Origin: Marinigracilibium pacificum
GTDB lineage: Bacteria; Bacteroidota; Bacteroidia; Cytophagales; Cyclobacteriaceae
Length of the DNA stretch: 64,000 nucleotides
Direction: 5' to 3'
NCBI RefSeq assembly: GCF_012926615.1
Contig: NZ_JABBNU010000003.1
Location: 372,001-436,000, forward strand
How positions within the stretch are numbered: the stretch's first letter is position 1; each line of letters begins with the position of its first letter. Shown here in pieces: positions 17,902-26,765 of this stretch. The translations under genes were made by a program, and so were the position numbers. A model generated the notes under the pieces. That model saw only the letters and a list, made by a program, of their open reading frames with translations, was not told the origin of the DNA and made no database searches.

Positions 17902-18282
17902 TTATCTTTTCCCATAATACATAGCATCGGTTCTTTTTTTGATAATCATACGACGAAATGAATATCCTAGAAATGCTCCGAGAATCCCACTTATTCCAGC
18001 AAACAAAGCAGTGATAACATGTAGATATATTCCTGATGTCAGCCCGAATACTCCTGCCATCCGTGAACTCATGATAGCATCATTTGCATTATCAATGCTT
18101 ACAGTAAGAATAATAGATGCCAATACGGAACCAAAAAAAGAAGAGGTTACCATATTTCCGGCATTCATTTTAAATATTGCAAATAATATTATTGAAATAA
18201 TCATCGGGCTATACCAAGGCAAATATGAGTGCAGAAAATACACCAACAACCCGGTTAATATTGTCATTCCTAATGTCTTCAT
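17902..18282 (-). CDS. Small membrane protein of unknown function
   Basis: I do not recognise a family. The 126 residues hold about four hydrophobic segments (roughly 5-20, 24-40, 48-65 and 85-108) and a basic C-terminus (FRRMIIKKR), so an inner-membrane protein with a cytoplasmic tail is likely. The ATG lies one base beyond the stop of the penicillin-acylase-family gene, which implies translational coupling and a shared transcript ending at the hairpin at 17854. The glycine-rich helix content (FAGISGILGAFLGY) suggests helix packing. No function is inferred. Confidence 0.8.
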   Translation of the reverse strand: MKTLGMTILTGLLVYFLHSYLPWYSPMIISIILFAIFKMNAGNMVTSSFFGSVLASIILTVSIDNANDAIMSSRMAGVFGLTSGIYLHVITALFAGISGILGAFLGYSFRRMIIKKRTDAMYYGKR

Positions 18283-18283
18283 C

Positions 18284-20707
18284 TTATTTTTGTTTTATCC
18301 TCAGCACTACATTATTAGTTAGCAGATCTTCTTTTTTCTTCGCAAAATTCAGTTTGTAATATTTACCTGCTGCCCAGTCTCTTATAAACTGATTGTATTT
18401 GCTGCTTCCCGGATTCCCTCCTTGTCCACCGGCTATTATTGCATACCCTTGAACATTACCAGGCTCCATTGATACAATCATCCTCCAGGCCGGACCGTGA
18501 TTTTCTTTGGTAGCATTAACAATATTTTGCCCACCACCAATATTTAAATGTGTCTCATTAAAGGATTTAAAAGCAGGAACCAGGTGTGATGCATAAGTAT
18601 CTTTATATGATGCCCATGTCAATGAATCATTTCTTTGGGATAATAAAGTATCGATAACTGTAACTGATCTTATAAAACTTTCCCTAATTGAATCTTCTAG
18701 AGAAATATTATACTTCTCAATATATGGTTTAATTGTTCCATTTATTAGCAATGTTGATAAGGCCCCATCTTCAGGCATCAATACCGGTCCTCCAAGATCT
18801 TTAATTGGTTTCCAGATCATATCAGTCAAGGTATCATACCAAATTTTAAAATAAACTGGCCCAACTTTATCTGGATCATTATTAAAATCCCATTTGTTAA
18901 GAGTGCTTAATACTGCCTTTTGACTTGCTGACATATCTATGATATTAAGCGTATCCAACATCCATGGCAATATTTCTTTTGCTTTAAGGTTTTTATTATT
19001 TTGCTGTAAAGTCATCATATCCTCTACAGTAATATTATTCATCTCAGCTAACTCAGTATTTATAACTCTGTTTCTGTAATGTTCATAATCTCCTGAAAGA
19101 TACCAATATGGATAGTCGGTAGAAGTTGGAACTTGGTTTGCTGAACTCACAAATCCACGCTTTGGATTTATTGATGACGCATTATTTTCACTTGGAATAT
19201 AATCAGACCAATCATATACGCTGGAAGTTCCATCCATTACAAATTTTCCTTGTTCTGGAAATCTAACTGGAAATTTCCCTTGAATGGTCATTGCTATATC
19301 ACCATTAGTAGAAGCAAACACAAAATTCTGTGCCGGTGACTTATAGTGATTTAATGCTAATCGATATTCATCATAATTTTCAGCACTATTTAATTGAACA
19401 AAAGTTTTCAACTCATTACTTCTTTCATGAGCTATCCACTTCATTGCAAACCCCTTTCTTGGAGAATCAGCACCAAAGGATTCATCATACATTACCGGCC
19501 CATGATGAGTGTATATTACTGTATCAATAAAACTTTTCTTTCCTTTAATCTCGATAGTTTCGATCTTCGGTCGGGTTGGATAAAATTTCCCTTCATGCAG
19601 GTATTGCTTTTTGTCTTCATTCTTAAATTCTATAGAGTACCAATCAACCAAATCCCTTCTGGCATTGGTTACACCCCATGATATATCTCTGTTAAAACCG
19701 CTAATCACAGCAGGAGATCCTGGTATTGATGCTCCCATAACCTCATATCCTGGAGCCTGAAGGTGAATAATATACCAGATTGAAGGCAATTGAAGTCTCA
19801 AATGTGGATCATTAGCTAAAATTGGGTAACCTGATTTAGTTTTACTTCCTGAAACTGCCCAATTATTTGAACCATTATCTTTATCTGGCTGATCAAACAT
19901 ATTTTCGGGATAAACTGAATTTATTGAATCAATATTCTTTCCGTACTGCTGACCTTTAAAATCCCACTTCCTTTCAGAATTTATAATTGGATCTTCATTT
20001 TCAAGGTGCTCCGGGTATATCAGATCAAATATTTCTTTCCCAAGTTTTTGATATAGGTTTGTATATTGAAAATCATTATTTCTGAAGGCCAGATCATTAG
20101 CCATCATCTTTAATAATAATGCTGTTTTAAGGGGAGTCCATTTCTCAGGTTTGTAATCCAGAATTTTGTATTCTATAGGCAGATCCTTTTCTTCTAACTG
20201 AGATATATAATGATTTGCTCCTGCGGTATAAGCCAGCACAACCTCCTTTGTTTCAGGATCATCCATTAAAGCTTGCAGAGCATTTTCAGCTGCAAACACC
20301 AAGCCTCTTCGTCGCATCGATCGATCATAATCTAATGCTATATCCCCAACAATTTCAGAAATTCTCCCGGCTGCTCCTCTAGTTTGAAAGTCCATTTGCC
20401 AAAGTCTGTCTTTAGCTGTAACATAACCCTGAGCAAAGAATAAGTCATATCTATTTTCAGCAAAGACATGTGGTATATTTAAGCTGTCATAAATAATTTC
20501 AACAGTTCCTACCAAAGAATCTACTTCCAAATCTATGGATATTGGTTCCTGATTTACAGGTTCAGCATTTTTCCAAAAGCCATCGCTAACGGATAATATT
20601 TTACCTGGTGGTGGCACATTAGTAGTGCCAAACGAAATTGGATTTGAAAGAAAATATACCCATGATAGACACAGGACAAGAGCGAAAAAAAATCTTAGCC
20701 AGTTCAT
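18284..20707 (-). CDS. Penicillin acylase family protein (Ntn hydrolase)
   Basis: The start is taken at the ATG at 20705-20707, because the longer frame would begin with TTG at 20749 and lacks a better leader. This start places a signal-anchor (WLRFFFALVLCLSWVYFL) at the N-terminus and gives 807 residues. DNGSNNWAVSG contains the autocatalytic Ser280 that becomes the N-terminal nucleophile of the beta chain; the preceding alpha chain includes GYVTAKDRLWQMD and RGAAGRISEI. The family cleaves amides such as penicillins or acyl-homoserine lactones in the periplasm. The natural substrate cannot be told. It is coupled to the small membrane protein gene. Confidence 0.93.
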   Translation of the reverse strand: MNWLRFFFALVLCLSWVYFLSNPISFGTTNVPPPGKILSVSDGFWKNAEPVNQEPISIDLEVDSLVGTVEIIYDSLNIPHVFAENRYDLFFAQGYVTAKDRLWQMDFQTRGAAGRISEIVGDIALDYDRSMRRRGLVFAAENALQALMDDPETKEVVLAYTAGANHYISQLEEKDLPIEYKILDYKPEKWTPLKTALLLKMMANDLAFRNNDFQYTNLYQKLGKEIFDLIYPEHLENEDPIINSERKWDFKGQQYGKNIDSINSVYPENMFDQPDKDNGSNNWAVSGSKTKSGYPILANDPHLRLQLPSIWYIIHLQAPGYEVMGASIPGSPAVISGFNRDISWGVTNARRDLVDWYSIEFKNEDKKQYLHEGKFYPTRPKIETIEIKGKKSFIDTVIYTHHGPVMYDESFGADSPRKGFAMKWIAHERSNELKTFVQLNSAENYDEYRLALNHYKSPAQNFVFASTNGDIAMTIQGKFPVRFPEQGKFVMDGTSSVYDWSDYIPSENNASSINPKRGFVSSANQVPTSTDYPYWYLSGDYEHYRNRVINTELAEMNNITVEDMMTLQQNNKNLKAKEILPWMLDTLNIIDMSASQKAVLSTLNKWDFNNDPDKVGPVYFKIWYDTLTDMIWKPIKDLGGPVLMPEDGALSTLLINGTIKPYIEKYNISLEDSIRESFIRSVTVIDTLLSQRNDSLTWASYKDTYASHLVPAFKSFNETHLNIGGGQNIVNATKENHGPAWRMIVSMEPGNVQGYAIIAGGQGGNPGSSKYNQFIRDWAAGKYYKLNFAKKKEDLLTNNVVLRIKQK

Positions 20708-20884
20708 AATGTTTTTTGATCCCACATTAAATTGCGTAAGAATTAACAAATAACAAAAAAAACTTATTTTGCATTTACAAACTCTTTGATTATTAGAACA
20801 AAATATTCAATTAATACATCTTTATAAAATTAAACAGTCCAAATAAAATATACACCTCATATTAATGGGTATAAACAAACAAAA

Positions 20885-21421
20885 ATGAACAAAACAATCT
20901 ACTCAAGTGCCAGGAAAATCAAAGTTGTATTATTCGATGTTGATGGAGTCCTAACTGATGGGGGCATCATTTATGACAATTCTGGTATGGAATACAAGCG
21001 TTTTCATGTTCGAGATGGTCAAATAATTCGTTTTTTGAAGGAATCTTCTATAACTGTAGGAGCAATTACAGGTAGAAATTCTGTTGTTGTTAAAAACAGG
21101 TGTGAAGAATTAAAGCTCGATTTCCATTTTCATGGAGTAAAAAATAAATTAGACACATTCAAAAAAATAAAACTTGACTACAAAGTGTCAGATGAAGAGA
21201 TCTGTTTTATTGGAGATGATGTTATTGACTTACCCATTTTAACACGAGTTGGTTTCTCAGCAACACCTGCAGATGCTCCGGATTATATGGATAACTATGT
21301 TGATTATCGCTGCATAAAAAAAGGCGGATATGGTGTTTTGAGGGAAGTTGCAGACTTAATTCTTTTAAGTCAGGGGAAACTTCACGATATCCTTGAAAGA
21401 ATGGCAGAAGGCGGAGAGTGA
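20885..21421 (+). CDS. kdsC: KDO-8-phosphate phosphatase (HAD family)
   Basis: The 178-residue protein has the KdsC size and motifs. FDVDGVLTDGGI carries the catalytic Asp18 and Asp20, AITGRNS is HAD motif II, and IGDDVIDLPI is the Mg-binding motif IV. It removes phosphate from KDO-8-phosphate, the product of KdsA, to give free KDO for lipopolysaccharide or capsule. It is transcribed divergently from the penicillin-acylase gene and followed by a bidirectional terminator. No cap domain is present, as expected for this tetrameric subfamily. Confidence 0.93.
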   Translation: MNKTIYSSARKIKVVLFDVDGVLTDGGIIYDNSGMEYKRFHVRDGQIIRFLKESSITVGAITGRNSVVVKNRCEELKLDFHFHGVKNKLDTFKKIKLDYKVSDEEICFIGDDVIDLPILTRVGFSATPADAPDYMDNYVDYRCIKKGGYGVLREVADLILLSQGKLHDILERMAEGGE

Positions 21422-21516
21422 AGAAAAATAAATCTAGATTTCAGACTATAAGGTAGACTTAATAAAATTCACTACTAACTAACTGAACAAAAGACAATTA
21501 ACAATAAAACAAAAAA

Positions 21517-21534
21517 GGCGACCAAATGGTCGCC
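21517..21534. terminator. Bidirectional terminator between kdsC and the hc1-like gene
   Basis: ggcgacc (21517-21523) and ggtcgcc (21528-21534) form a GC-rich stem with an AAAT loop, flanked by an A-tract upstream and a T-tract downstream. It serves convergent genes on both strands. Confidence 0.88.
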
Positions 21535-21560
21535 TCTATTTTTTTTAACATCAAAACGTA

Positions 21561-21737
21561 TTAAGCGTTGTTTTTGATGTCTTGAACTTCTACTCTGATT
21601 TCTTGAGCTAAATTCTTTAAATCTTGCATACCTTTTCTAACTCTAGTTCCAGCAGCTTGGTTGCTTTTGTCATAGAATTTCTCGAAGTCTCCTTCTAACG
21701 ATTGAACCAAGTCTAAAAGTTGCTCGTATCTTTTCAT
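21561..21737 (-). CDS. Histone H1-like protein Hc1 type (short Bacteroidota form)
   Basis: This 58-residue gene is shorter than common ORF cut-offs. The protein begins MKRYEQLLDLVQSLEGDFEK and contains AAGTRVRKGMQDLKNLAQEIR, matching the short histone-H1-like Hc1 family of Bacteroidota (PF07432-type). It is strongly helical and charged, likely a coiled-coil DNA- or RNA-associated protein in the nucleoid. The lysine-rich tail of chlamydial Hc1 is absent, so DNA compaction is not assured. The gene is monocistronic, with the terminator at 21517-21534 after its stop. A weak TTG-N19-TATATTGC promoter-like arrangement lies upstream. Confidence 0.85.
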   Translation of the reverse strand: MKRYEQLLDLVQSLEGDFEKFYDKSNQAAGTRVRKGMQDLKNLAQEIRVEVQDIKNNA

Positions 21738-21836
21738 TTTCTTTTGTTTAAGGTTGTTGATAAAACAATTAATTAATGATTTACAGTGGGCAATATAGCT
21801 GAATTCTGCCTGAAATCAAGGAAAAAGCCATTTTTT

Positions 21837-23093
21837 TTAATTTTCTAAATTAAACTCAGCAAATTCTTTGATCTGATGGTATTCTCCCGAGTCTATTTTG
21901 GATTTTACCGCTTCGAAAGCAGCTATAGTTTGCTCAACATCTTCAAGTGTATGTGCAGCTGTAGGAATAATCCTAAGCATAATTACATCTTTTGGCACTA
22001 CCGGATACACTACAACAGAACAGAAAATCCTATAGTTTTCTCTCATATCGTGAGTAAGTCCTGTAGCATCAGGTAATCCACCTTTTAATATCACTGGAGT
22101 TACCGGTGATTGAGTGGTTCCAATATTAAAACCTCTTTCTTTCAAACCTCCTTGTAAAGCATTAACAACTTTCCAAAGATTGTCTTTAAGTTCAGGTCTT
22201 GTTCTTAATAATTCTAATCTCTTCTTTGCTCCTATTACCAAAGGCATTGGCAATGACTTTGCAAATATTTGAGATCGGGTATTATATCTTAAGAAATTAA
22301 TAATTTCCTTATTTCCGGCAATAAAAGCTCCGATGCTTGCCATTGACTTTGCAAATGTTGAGAAATACAGGTCAATATCATCCTGAACTCCCATCATCTC
22401 ACCAACACCTGCACCGGTTTCACCCATAGTACCGAAACCATGAGCATCATCAACAAACAATCTAAATTGATATTTCTTCTTAAGATCTGCAATTTCTTTA
22501 AGTGCACCGCAGTTTCCTGACATACCAAAAACACCTTCAGTTATTACAAGAATACCTCCACCGGTTTCACCTACTAATTTTGTAGCACGCTTCAATTGAG
22601 TTTCTAAGCTCTCCATATCATTATGCTTGTAAACAAAACGTTTACCCATATGAAGACGAACCCCATCTAAAATACAAGCATGACTTTCAGCGTCATAAAC
22701 AATAACATCTTTTCTGTCTACAACCGCATCGATGATTGATAGTACACCTTGATATCCGAAATTAAGCAACATTACGGCTTCTTTCTTTATAAAATCAGCC
22801 AACTGCTGCTCTAATTCTTCGTGGTGCTTTGTATTTCCTGACATCATTCGGGCACCCATCGGATAAGCAAGACCCCACTCAGCTGCTGCATCAGCATCAG
22901 CCTTTCTTACTTCAGGGTGATTAGCCAAACCCAGGTAGTTATTCAAACTCCAGGTCAACACTTCTTTACCCTGAAAGCGCATGCGTGGCGCAATCTCTCC
23001 TTCCAATTTAGGGAACATATAATACCCTTCACTTCTCTGTGAGTGCCTTCCTAGAGGCCCCATATCAGCCAGTAATTTTTCAAATAGATCCAC
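21837..23093 (-). CDS. Alpha-oxoamine synthase family enzyme (serine palmitoyltransferase / cysteate acyltransferase-like)
   Basis: This 418-residue PLP enzyme belongs to the family of KBL, BioF and serine palmitoyltransferase. Lys249 in STFAKSMAS is the Schiff-base lysine, His138 in DAESHACILDG should stack on PLP, and Asp215 with His218 in VDDAHGFG bind the cofactor. It condenses an acyl-thioester with an amino acid. In Bacteroidota such stand-alone enzymes can make the long-chain base of sphingolipids from serine, or capnine from cysteate, as in gliding Cytophaga relatives. The sequence alone does not decide between them. A good promoter lies at 23127-23159. Confidence 0.82.
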   Translation of the reverse strand: MDLFEKLLADMGPLGRHSQRSEGYYMFPKLEGEIAPRMRFQGKEVLTWSLNNYLGLANHPEVRKADADAAAEWGLAYPMGARMMSGNTKHHEELEQQLADFIKKEAVMLLNFGYQGVLSIIDAVVDRKDVIVYDAESHACILDGVRLHMGKRFVYKHNDMESLETQLKRATKLVGETGGGILVITEGVFGMSGNCGALKEIADLKKKYQFRLFVDDAHGFGTMGETGAGVGEMMGVQDDIDLYFSTFAKSMASIGAFIAGNKEIINFLRYNTRSQIFAKSLPMPLVIGAKKRLELLRTRPELKDNLWKVVNALQGGLKERGFNIGTTQSPVTPVILKGGLPDATGLTHDMRENYRIFCSVVVYPVVPKDVIMLRIIPTAAHTLEDVEQTIAAFEAVKSKIDSGEYHQIKEFAEFNLEN

Positions 23094-23126
23094 AGCTATT
23101 TTATTTTAGATTGTTAAATCAAGTTT

Positions 23127-23159
23127 CAAAATTAGCAAAACACATCCGTAAACCAAAAA
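23127..23159 (-). promoter_or_regulatory. Promoter of the alpha-oxoamine synthase gene
   Basis: The minus strand reads TTTTTG, then 19 bases after the TTG, then TAATTTTG. Both elements match the Bacteroidota sigma-ABfr consensus (TTG at -33, TAnnTTTG at -7). Transcription would begin near 23120, leaving a leader of about 27 bases before the ATG. Confidence 0.8.
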
Positions 23160-23319
23160 TTGCCCCCATATTTTAGTGCTTTTGGGGATAAACTCACAAA
23201 ATTTCGTTAATTAGCATACGCTTTACTTTAAGCTCATTTAAAGCTTTATTTAATACCCTAATCATTTACGTTAATCTATGATAAGGGTTTTTTAAATACG
23301 CTAACCCAATTACATCTGT

Positions 23320-24825
23320 ATGAAAAATATCAAAAAAGTCTTAATAGCTAATCGCGGTGAAATTGCGTTACGGATCATCCGTTCATTAAAGGAAATCAAT
23401 ATAAAATCGGTTGCTGTCTATTCTGAAGCTGACCGAAATGCTTTACATGTCAGAGAAGCTGATGAAGCAGTTCTTCTTGGCCCTCCACCTTCGAATCAAT
23501 CCTATTTATTAGGAGACAAAATCATAGAAAAGTGTAAAGAATTAAATGTTGATGCTATTCACCCTGGGTATGGATTCCTTTCTGAAAATGCAAATTTTGC
23601 CAGAAAGGTAAAGGAAGCCGGATTGATTTTTATCGGACCATCACCTGAATCTATTGAAGTTATGGGTGATAAAATTTCAGCTAAGAATGCTGTAACAAAA
23701 TTTGATATCCCGTTAGTTCCGGGTACTAAAGATGCTATTACAGATATTGAGGAAGCAAAAGTAAAAGCAGCCGAGATTGGATACCCTATTCTTATAAAAG
23801 CAAGTGCCGGTGGTGGTGGAAAAGGAATGCGTATTGTTGAATCTGAAGGTGAATTCGAATCTCAAATGAAGCTTGCTGTAAGTGAAGCAACTTCAGCATT
23901 TGGTGATGGTTCAGTATTTATTGAAAAATTTATTACCTCTCCGAGACATATTGAAATTCAAATTCTTGGTGACACTCATGGTAACGTTGTTCACCTTTTT
24001 GAGAGGGAATGCTCAGTCCAAAGACGTCACCAAAAAGTTATCGAAGAGGCTCCTTCTTCTGTTCTGACTCCTGAAATCAGAGAGAAAATGGGTGAAGCAG
24101 CTATCGGTGTTGCAAAAGCTTGTAATTATTATGGTGCAGGAACTGTAGAATTCATAGTGGACGATAAATTGAATTTCTATTTCCTAGAGATGAATACTCG
24201 ATTACAAGTTGAGCATCCGGTAACTGAAATGATCACCGGTATTGATCTTGTAAAAGAACAGGTTCGTATAGCCGAAGGACATAAACTTCCTTTCCAGCAA
24301 TCTGATCTTACTATAAATGGTCATTCATTAGAGGTAAGGGTTTATGCCGAAGATCCTAAAAATAATTTCCTTCCTGACATCGGTAAATTAAAATCCTATC
24401 GAAGACCTCAGGGACCGGGTATCAGAGTTGATGATGGTTTTGAGGAAGGAATGGATATTCCTATTTATTATGACCCTATGATTGCCAAGCTTGTGACACA
24501 TGCTGCAGACAGAGATAAGGCTATTGAAAGAATGATCAGAGCAATCGATGAATATAATATTACAGGAATAGAAACAACACTTGATTTCTGCAAGTTTGTT
24601 CTAAAGCATGAAGCCTTTACTTCAGGAAACTTTGATACAAAATTTGTAGAAAACTATTTCACTCCGAAAGTGCTGGAAAAAGATCTTTCTGATGAAGAAA
24701 TAAAACTAGTTTCTGCATTAGCTGCGAAACTAATCAATGAAAATAAACAGAAATCTATTGAACAAACTTCAGGAGCTGGTGGCAACACTGTTAGCGCCTG
24801 GAGAAGAAGAAACAATCAATATTAA
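23320..24825 (+). CDS. accC: Biotin carboxylase (acetyl- or propionyl-CoA carboxylase subunit)
   Basis: The 501-residue ATP-grasp enzyme shows the start VLIANRGEIALRIIRS, the ATP-binding GGGGKGMRIV loop, the FLEMNTRLQVEHPVTE metal and biotin site and the C-terminal biotin carboxylase domain. It carboxylates biotin on the carrier protein. It is about 50 residues longer than E. coli AccC, with a tail ending SAWRRRNNQY as in propionyl-type carboxylases. No carrier (AccB) or carboxyltransferase gene is next to it, so the acyl-CoA it serves is uncertain. The stop overlaps the next ATG by one base (TAATG). Confidence 0.88.
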   Translation: MKNIKKVLIANRGEIALRIIRSLKEINIKSVAVYSEADRNALHVREADEAVLLGPPPSNQSYLLGDKIIEKCKELNVDAIHPGYGFLSENANFARKVKEAGLIFIGPSPESIEVMGDKISAKNAVTKFDIPLVPGTKDAITDIEEAKVKAAEIGYPILIKASAGGGGKGMRIVESEGEFESQMKLAVSEATSAFGDGSVFIEKFITSPRHIEIQILGDTHGNVVHLFERECSVQRRHQKVIEEAPSSVLTPEIREKMGEAAIGVAKACNYYGAGTVEFIVDDKLNFYFLEMNTRLQVEHPVTEMITGIDLVKEQVRIAEGHKLPFQQSDLTINGHSLEVRVYAEDPKNNFLPDIGKLKSYRRPQGPGIRVDDGFEEGMDIPIYYDPMIAKLVTHAADRDKAIERMIRAIDEYNITGIETTLDFCKFVLKHEAFTSGNFDTKFVENYFTPKVLEKDLSDEEIKLVSALAAKLINENKQKSIEQTSGAGGNTVSAWRRRNNQY

Positions 24826-26147
24826 TGGCTGACATTCTTCCAATCAGAGCTTGGCGGTACAACGAAAGTAAATTCAATGATCTTGAAGAGTTAACAGCTC
24901 CTCTCTTTGATGTGGTATCAAATACTCAAAGAGAGCAGCTTTATAAAAACCCCTTCAATAGTATTCATTTATCAGTTCCTTTAGGTCCTGACCCAATTGC
25001 TAATGCTCAAAAGAAACTTGAGGAATGGAAAAATAATGAAATAATTAAGCTCGATACCATACCTGGTATTTATGTCTATTACCAGTACTTCAAGCTCCAT
25101 GGTGAAAAAAAGGAATATGTTAGGAAAGGATTTATTTGTAACATCCGTGTCCATGACTGGGATGATAAAGAAAAAATAAACTCAAATGACGCCATTCTCA
25201 GACATGAAAACACAATTCCTAATGCTGTAAATGACCGAATAGAACTTTTACAGGCAACTCAAATTCAAGCTAGTCCAACTCATGGTCTTTATTCTGATAA
25301 GGAACATCAATTAGAGAATTTAATGGATGAAGCCATCAAACATCCAATTGCTATTACTGAAGATTATCAGGGAGTAAAGGATGTTTTAGGCGTTATTCAT
25401 GATTATGAGTTGATAAAGAAATTCATAAAGGTTATAAAAGACCGTTCAATTATCCTGGCAGATGGTCATCATAGATATGAGGGTGCACTTTCATATTTCA
25501 AAAAAATGAAGAGTGATAACCCTAATCATACTGGAAATGAACCATATAATTTCCATATGATGTATCTGACAAATATTGAATCAGATGATTTAAGAATTTT
25601 ACCAACACACAGACTCATTAATGGTATTGAAAACTTCGATATTGATGAAATTCTGAAAAGAACAGCTGAATGGTTTACTATAAAACCTGTAGATAATCCG
25701 TTCGACATTGGTGAAGTTATCCTTGGTAAACCCTGGGCATTCGGTTTGGTATTTAAAGATCAGACATATAAAATCAGGCTAAAACCAGAAATGATAGATC
25801 AGATTTCCTGGAATTTCCCTGACATAATAAAAAAACTAGACCTGACAGTATTGCATTACTACTTTATTGAAAAAGTATTGGGTATTCCAGGGCGAGATCA
25901 GAGAAAAAGTTCCGAGATTTCGTTTGAAAGAAATTTCACTTCATGCATTAATTCTGTTGTTACTGAAAAATCACAATGTGCATTGATCACGCAAGAATTA
26001 TCTGTTGAAGATGTCAAAAATGTATGTTACAGTGGATATACTCTACCTCAAAAATCAACATACTTCTATCCAAAAACCATTAGTGGCTTTTTATTCGGAT
26101 CATTAAAGGAAGATGAATTTTACACGACCCCTCATATTAGCTTCTAG
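24825..26147 (+). CDS. DUF1015 family protein
   Basis: The 440-residue cytoplasmic protein fits the DUF1015 family, with the N-terminal PIRAWRYNESKFNDLEELTAPLFDVVSNTQREQLYKNPFNSIHL-type opening (motif around residues 5-48) and the conserved ILADGHHRYEGAL segment near residues 210-222. No catalytic function is settled for the bacterial family that I can state with confidence. The start overlaps the accC stop by one base and its 3' end overlaps maf by 35 bases in another frame, so the three are co-transcribed. The tight coupling with maf is unusual. Confidence 0.85.
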   Translation: MADILPIRAWRYNESKFNDLEELTAPLFDVVSNTQREQLYKNPFNSIHLSVPLGPDPIANAQKKLEEWKNNEIIKLDTIPGIYVYYQYFKLHGEKKEYVRKGFICNIRVHDWDDKEKINSNDAILRHENTIPNAVNDRIELLQATQIQASPTHGLYSDKEHQLENLMDEAIKHPIAITEDYQGVKDVLGVIHDYELIKKFIKVIKDRSIILADGHHRYEGALSYFKKMKSDNPNHTGNEPYNFHMMYLTNIESDDLRILPTHRLINGIENFDIDEILKRTAEWFTIKPVDNPFDIGEVILGKPWAFGLVFKDQTYKIRLKPEMIDQISWNFPDIIKKLDLTVLHYYFIEKVLGIPGRDQRKSSEISFERNFTSCINSVVTEKSQCALITQELSVEDVKNVCYSGYTLPQKSTYFYPKTISGFLFGSLKEDEFYTTPHISF

Positions 26148-26691
26148 GTCACCAAGGAGAAAGCAATTAGTAGAGCAACTTGGACTAAGTGTTATTGTTC
26201 AACCGATGGATATTGAAGAAACTTATCCAGACACACTAGACCCATATAAAGTCCCTGAATATCTGGCAAGAAAAAAGGCTCTTGCATTTGAAAAAATCAC
26301 GGATAATGCCATTATTCTTACAGGAGATACAGTTGTAATTCTCGACAATAAAATTCTTGAAAAACCAGCAGACAGAAATGAAGCAATTAATATGCTTAGC
26401 TCCCTTTCTGGTAAAAAACATGATGTCGTTAGCGGGATATGCTTAAGAGACAATTCAAACATTATTACTGCATCAGAAACAACCACTGTTTGGTTTAATA
26501 ACCTATCTATTGAAGAAATATCTTATTATGTAGACAATTACAAACCATTTGATAAGGCTGGAGCTTATGGAATTCAAGAATGGATTGGAATGATTGGTGT
26601 GGAAAAAATTGAAGGTAGTTATTTCAATGTAGTAGGTTTCCCTATTCATCTGGTTTATCAAAAATTAATTCAATTCAATAAAGGCAATTAA
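26113..26691 (+). CDS. maf: Maf-like nucleoside triphosphate pyrophosphatase
   Basis: At 192 residues it has normal Maf length. LILASRSPRRKQLVEQLGL is the signature opening, GDTVVILDNKILEKP holds the catalytic acidic residue, and DKAGAYGIQEW with VEKIEGSYFNVVGFPI are the conserved C-terminal motifs. The family hydrolyses non-canonical or pyrimidine nucleotides (dTTP/UTP in the YhdE branch) to monophosphates. The ATG at 26113 is required to include the LILASRSPRR motif, so the 35-base overlap with the DUF1015 gene appears real. Confidence 0.92.
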   Translation: MNFTRPLILASRSPRRKQLVEQLGLSVIVQPMDIEETYPDTLDPYKVPEYLARKKALAFEKITDNAIILTGDTVVILDNKILEKPADRNEAINMLSSLSGKKHDVVSGICLRDNSNIITASETTTVWFNNLSIEEISYYVDNYKPFDKAGAYGIQEWIGMIGVEKIEGSYFNVVGFPIHLVYQKLIQFNKGN

Positions 26692-26717
26692 TTCCACAAA
26701 CTTCCTAAAATAAAAAA

Positions 26718-26742
26718 AGGCCTCACTAAAATAGCGAGACCT
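26718..26742 (-). terminator. Terminator after the efflux adaptor gene
   Basis: aggcctcac (26718-26726) and gcgagacct (26734-26742) pair completely in minus-strand RNA when G-U pairs are counted, and are followed by a T-run on that strand. It lies 24 bases past the stop of the adaptor gene. Confidence 0.75.
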
Positions 26743-26765
26743 TTAACCGGGCGATCAATCTAAAT

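Noticed and set aside
26223-26486. 87-residue minus-strand open frame within maf
   Set aside because: Antisense shadow of a conserved gene without signals of its own.
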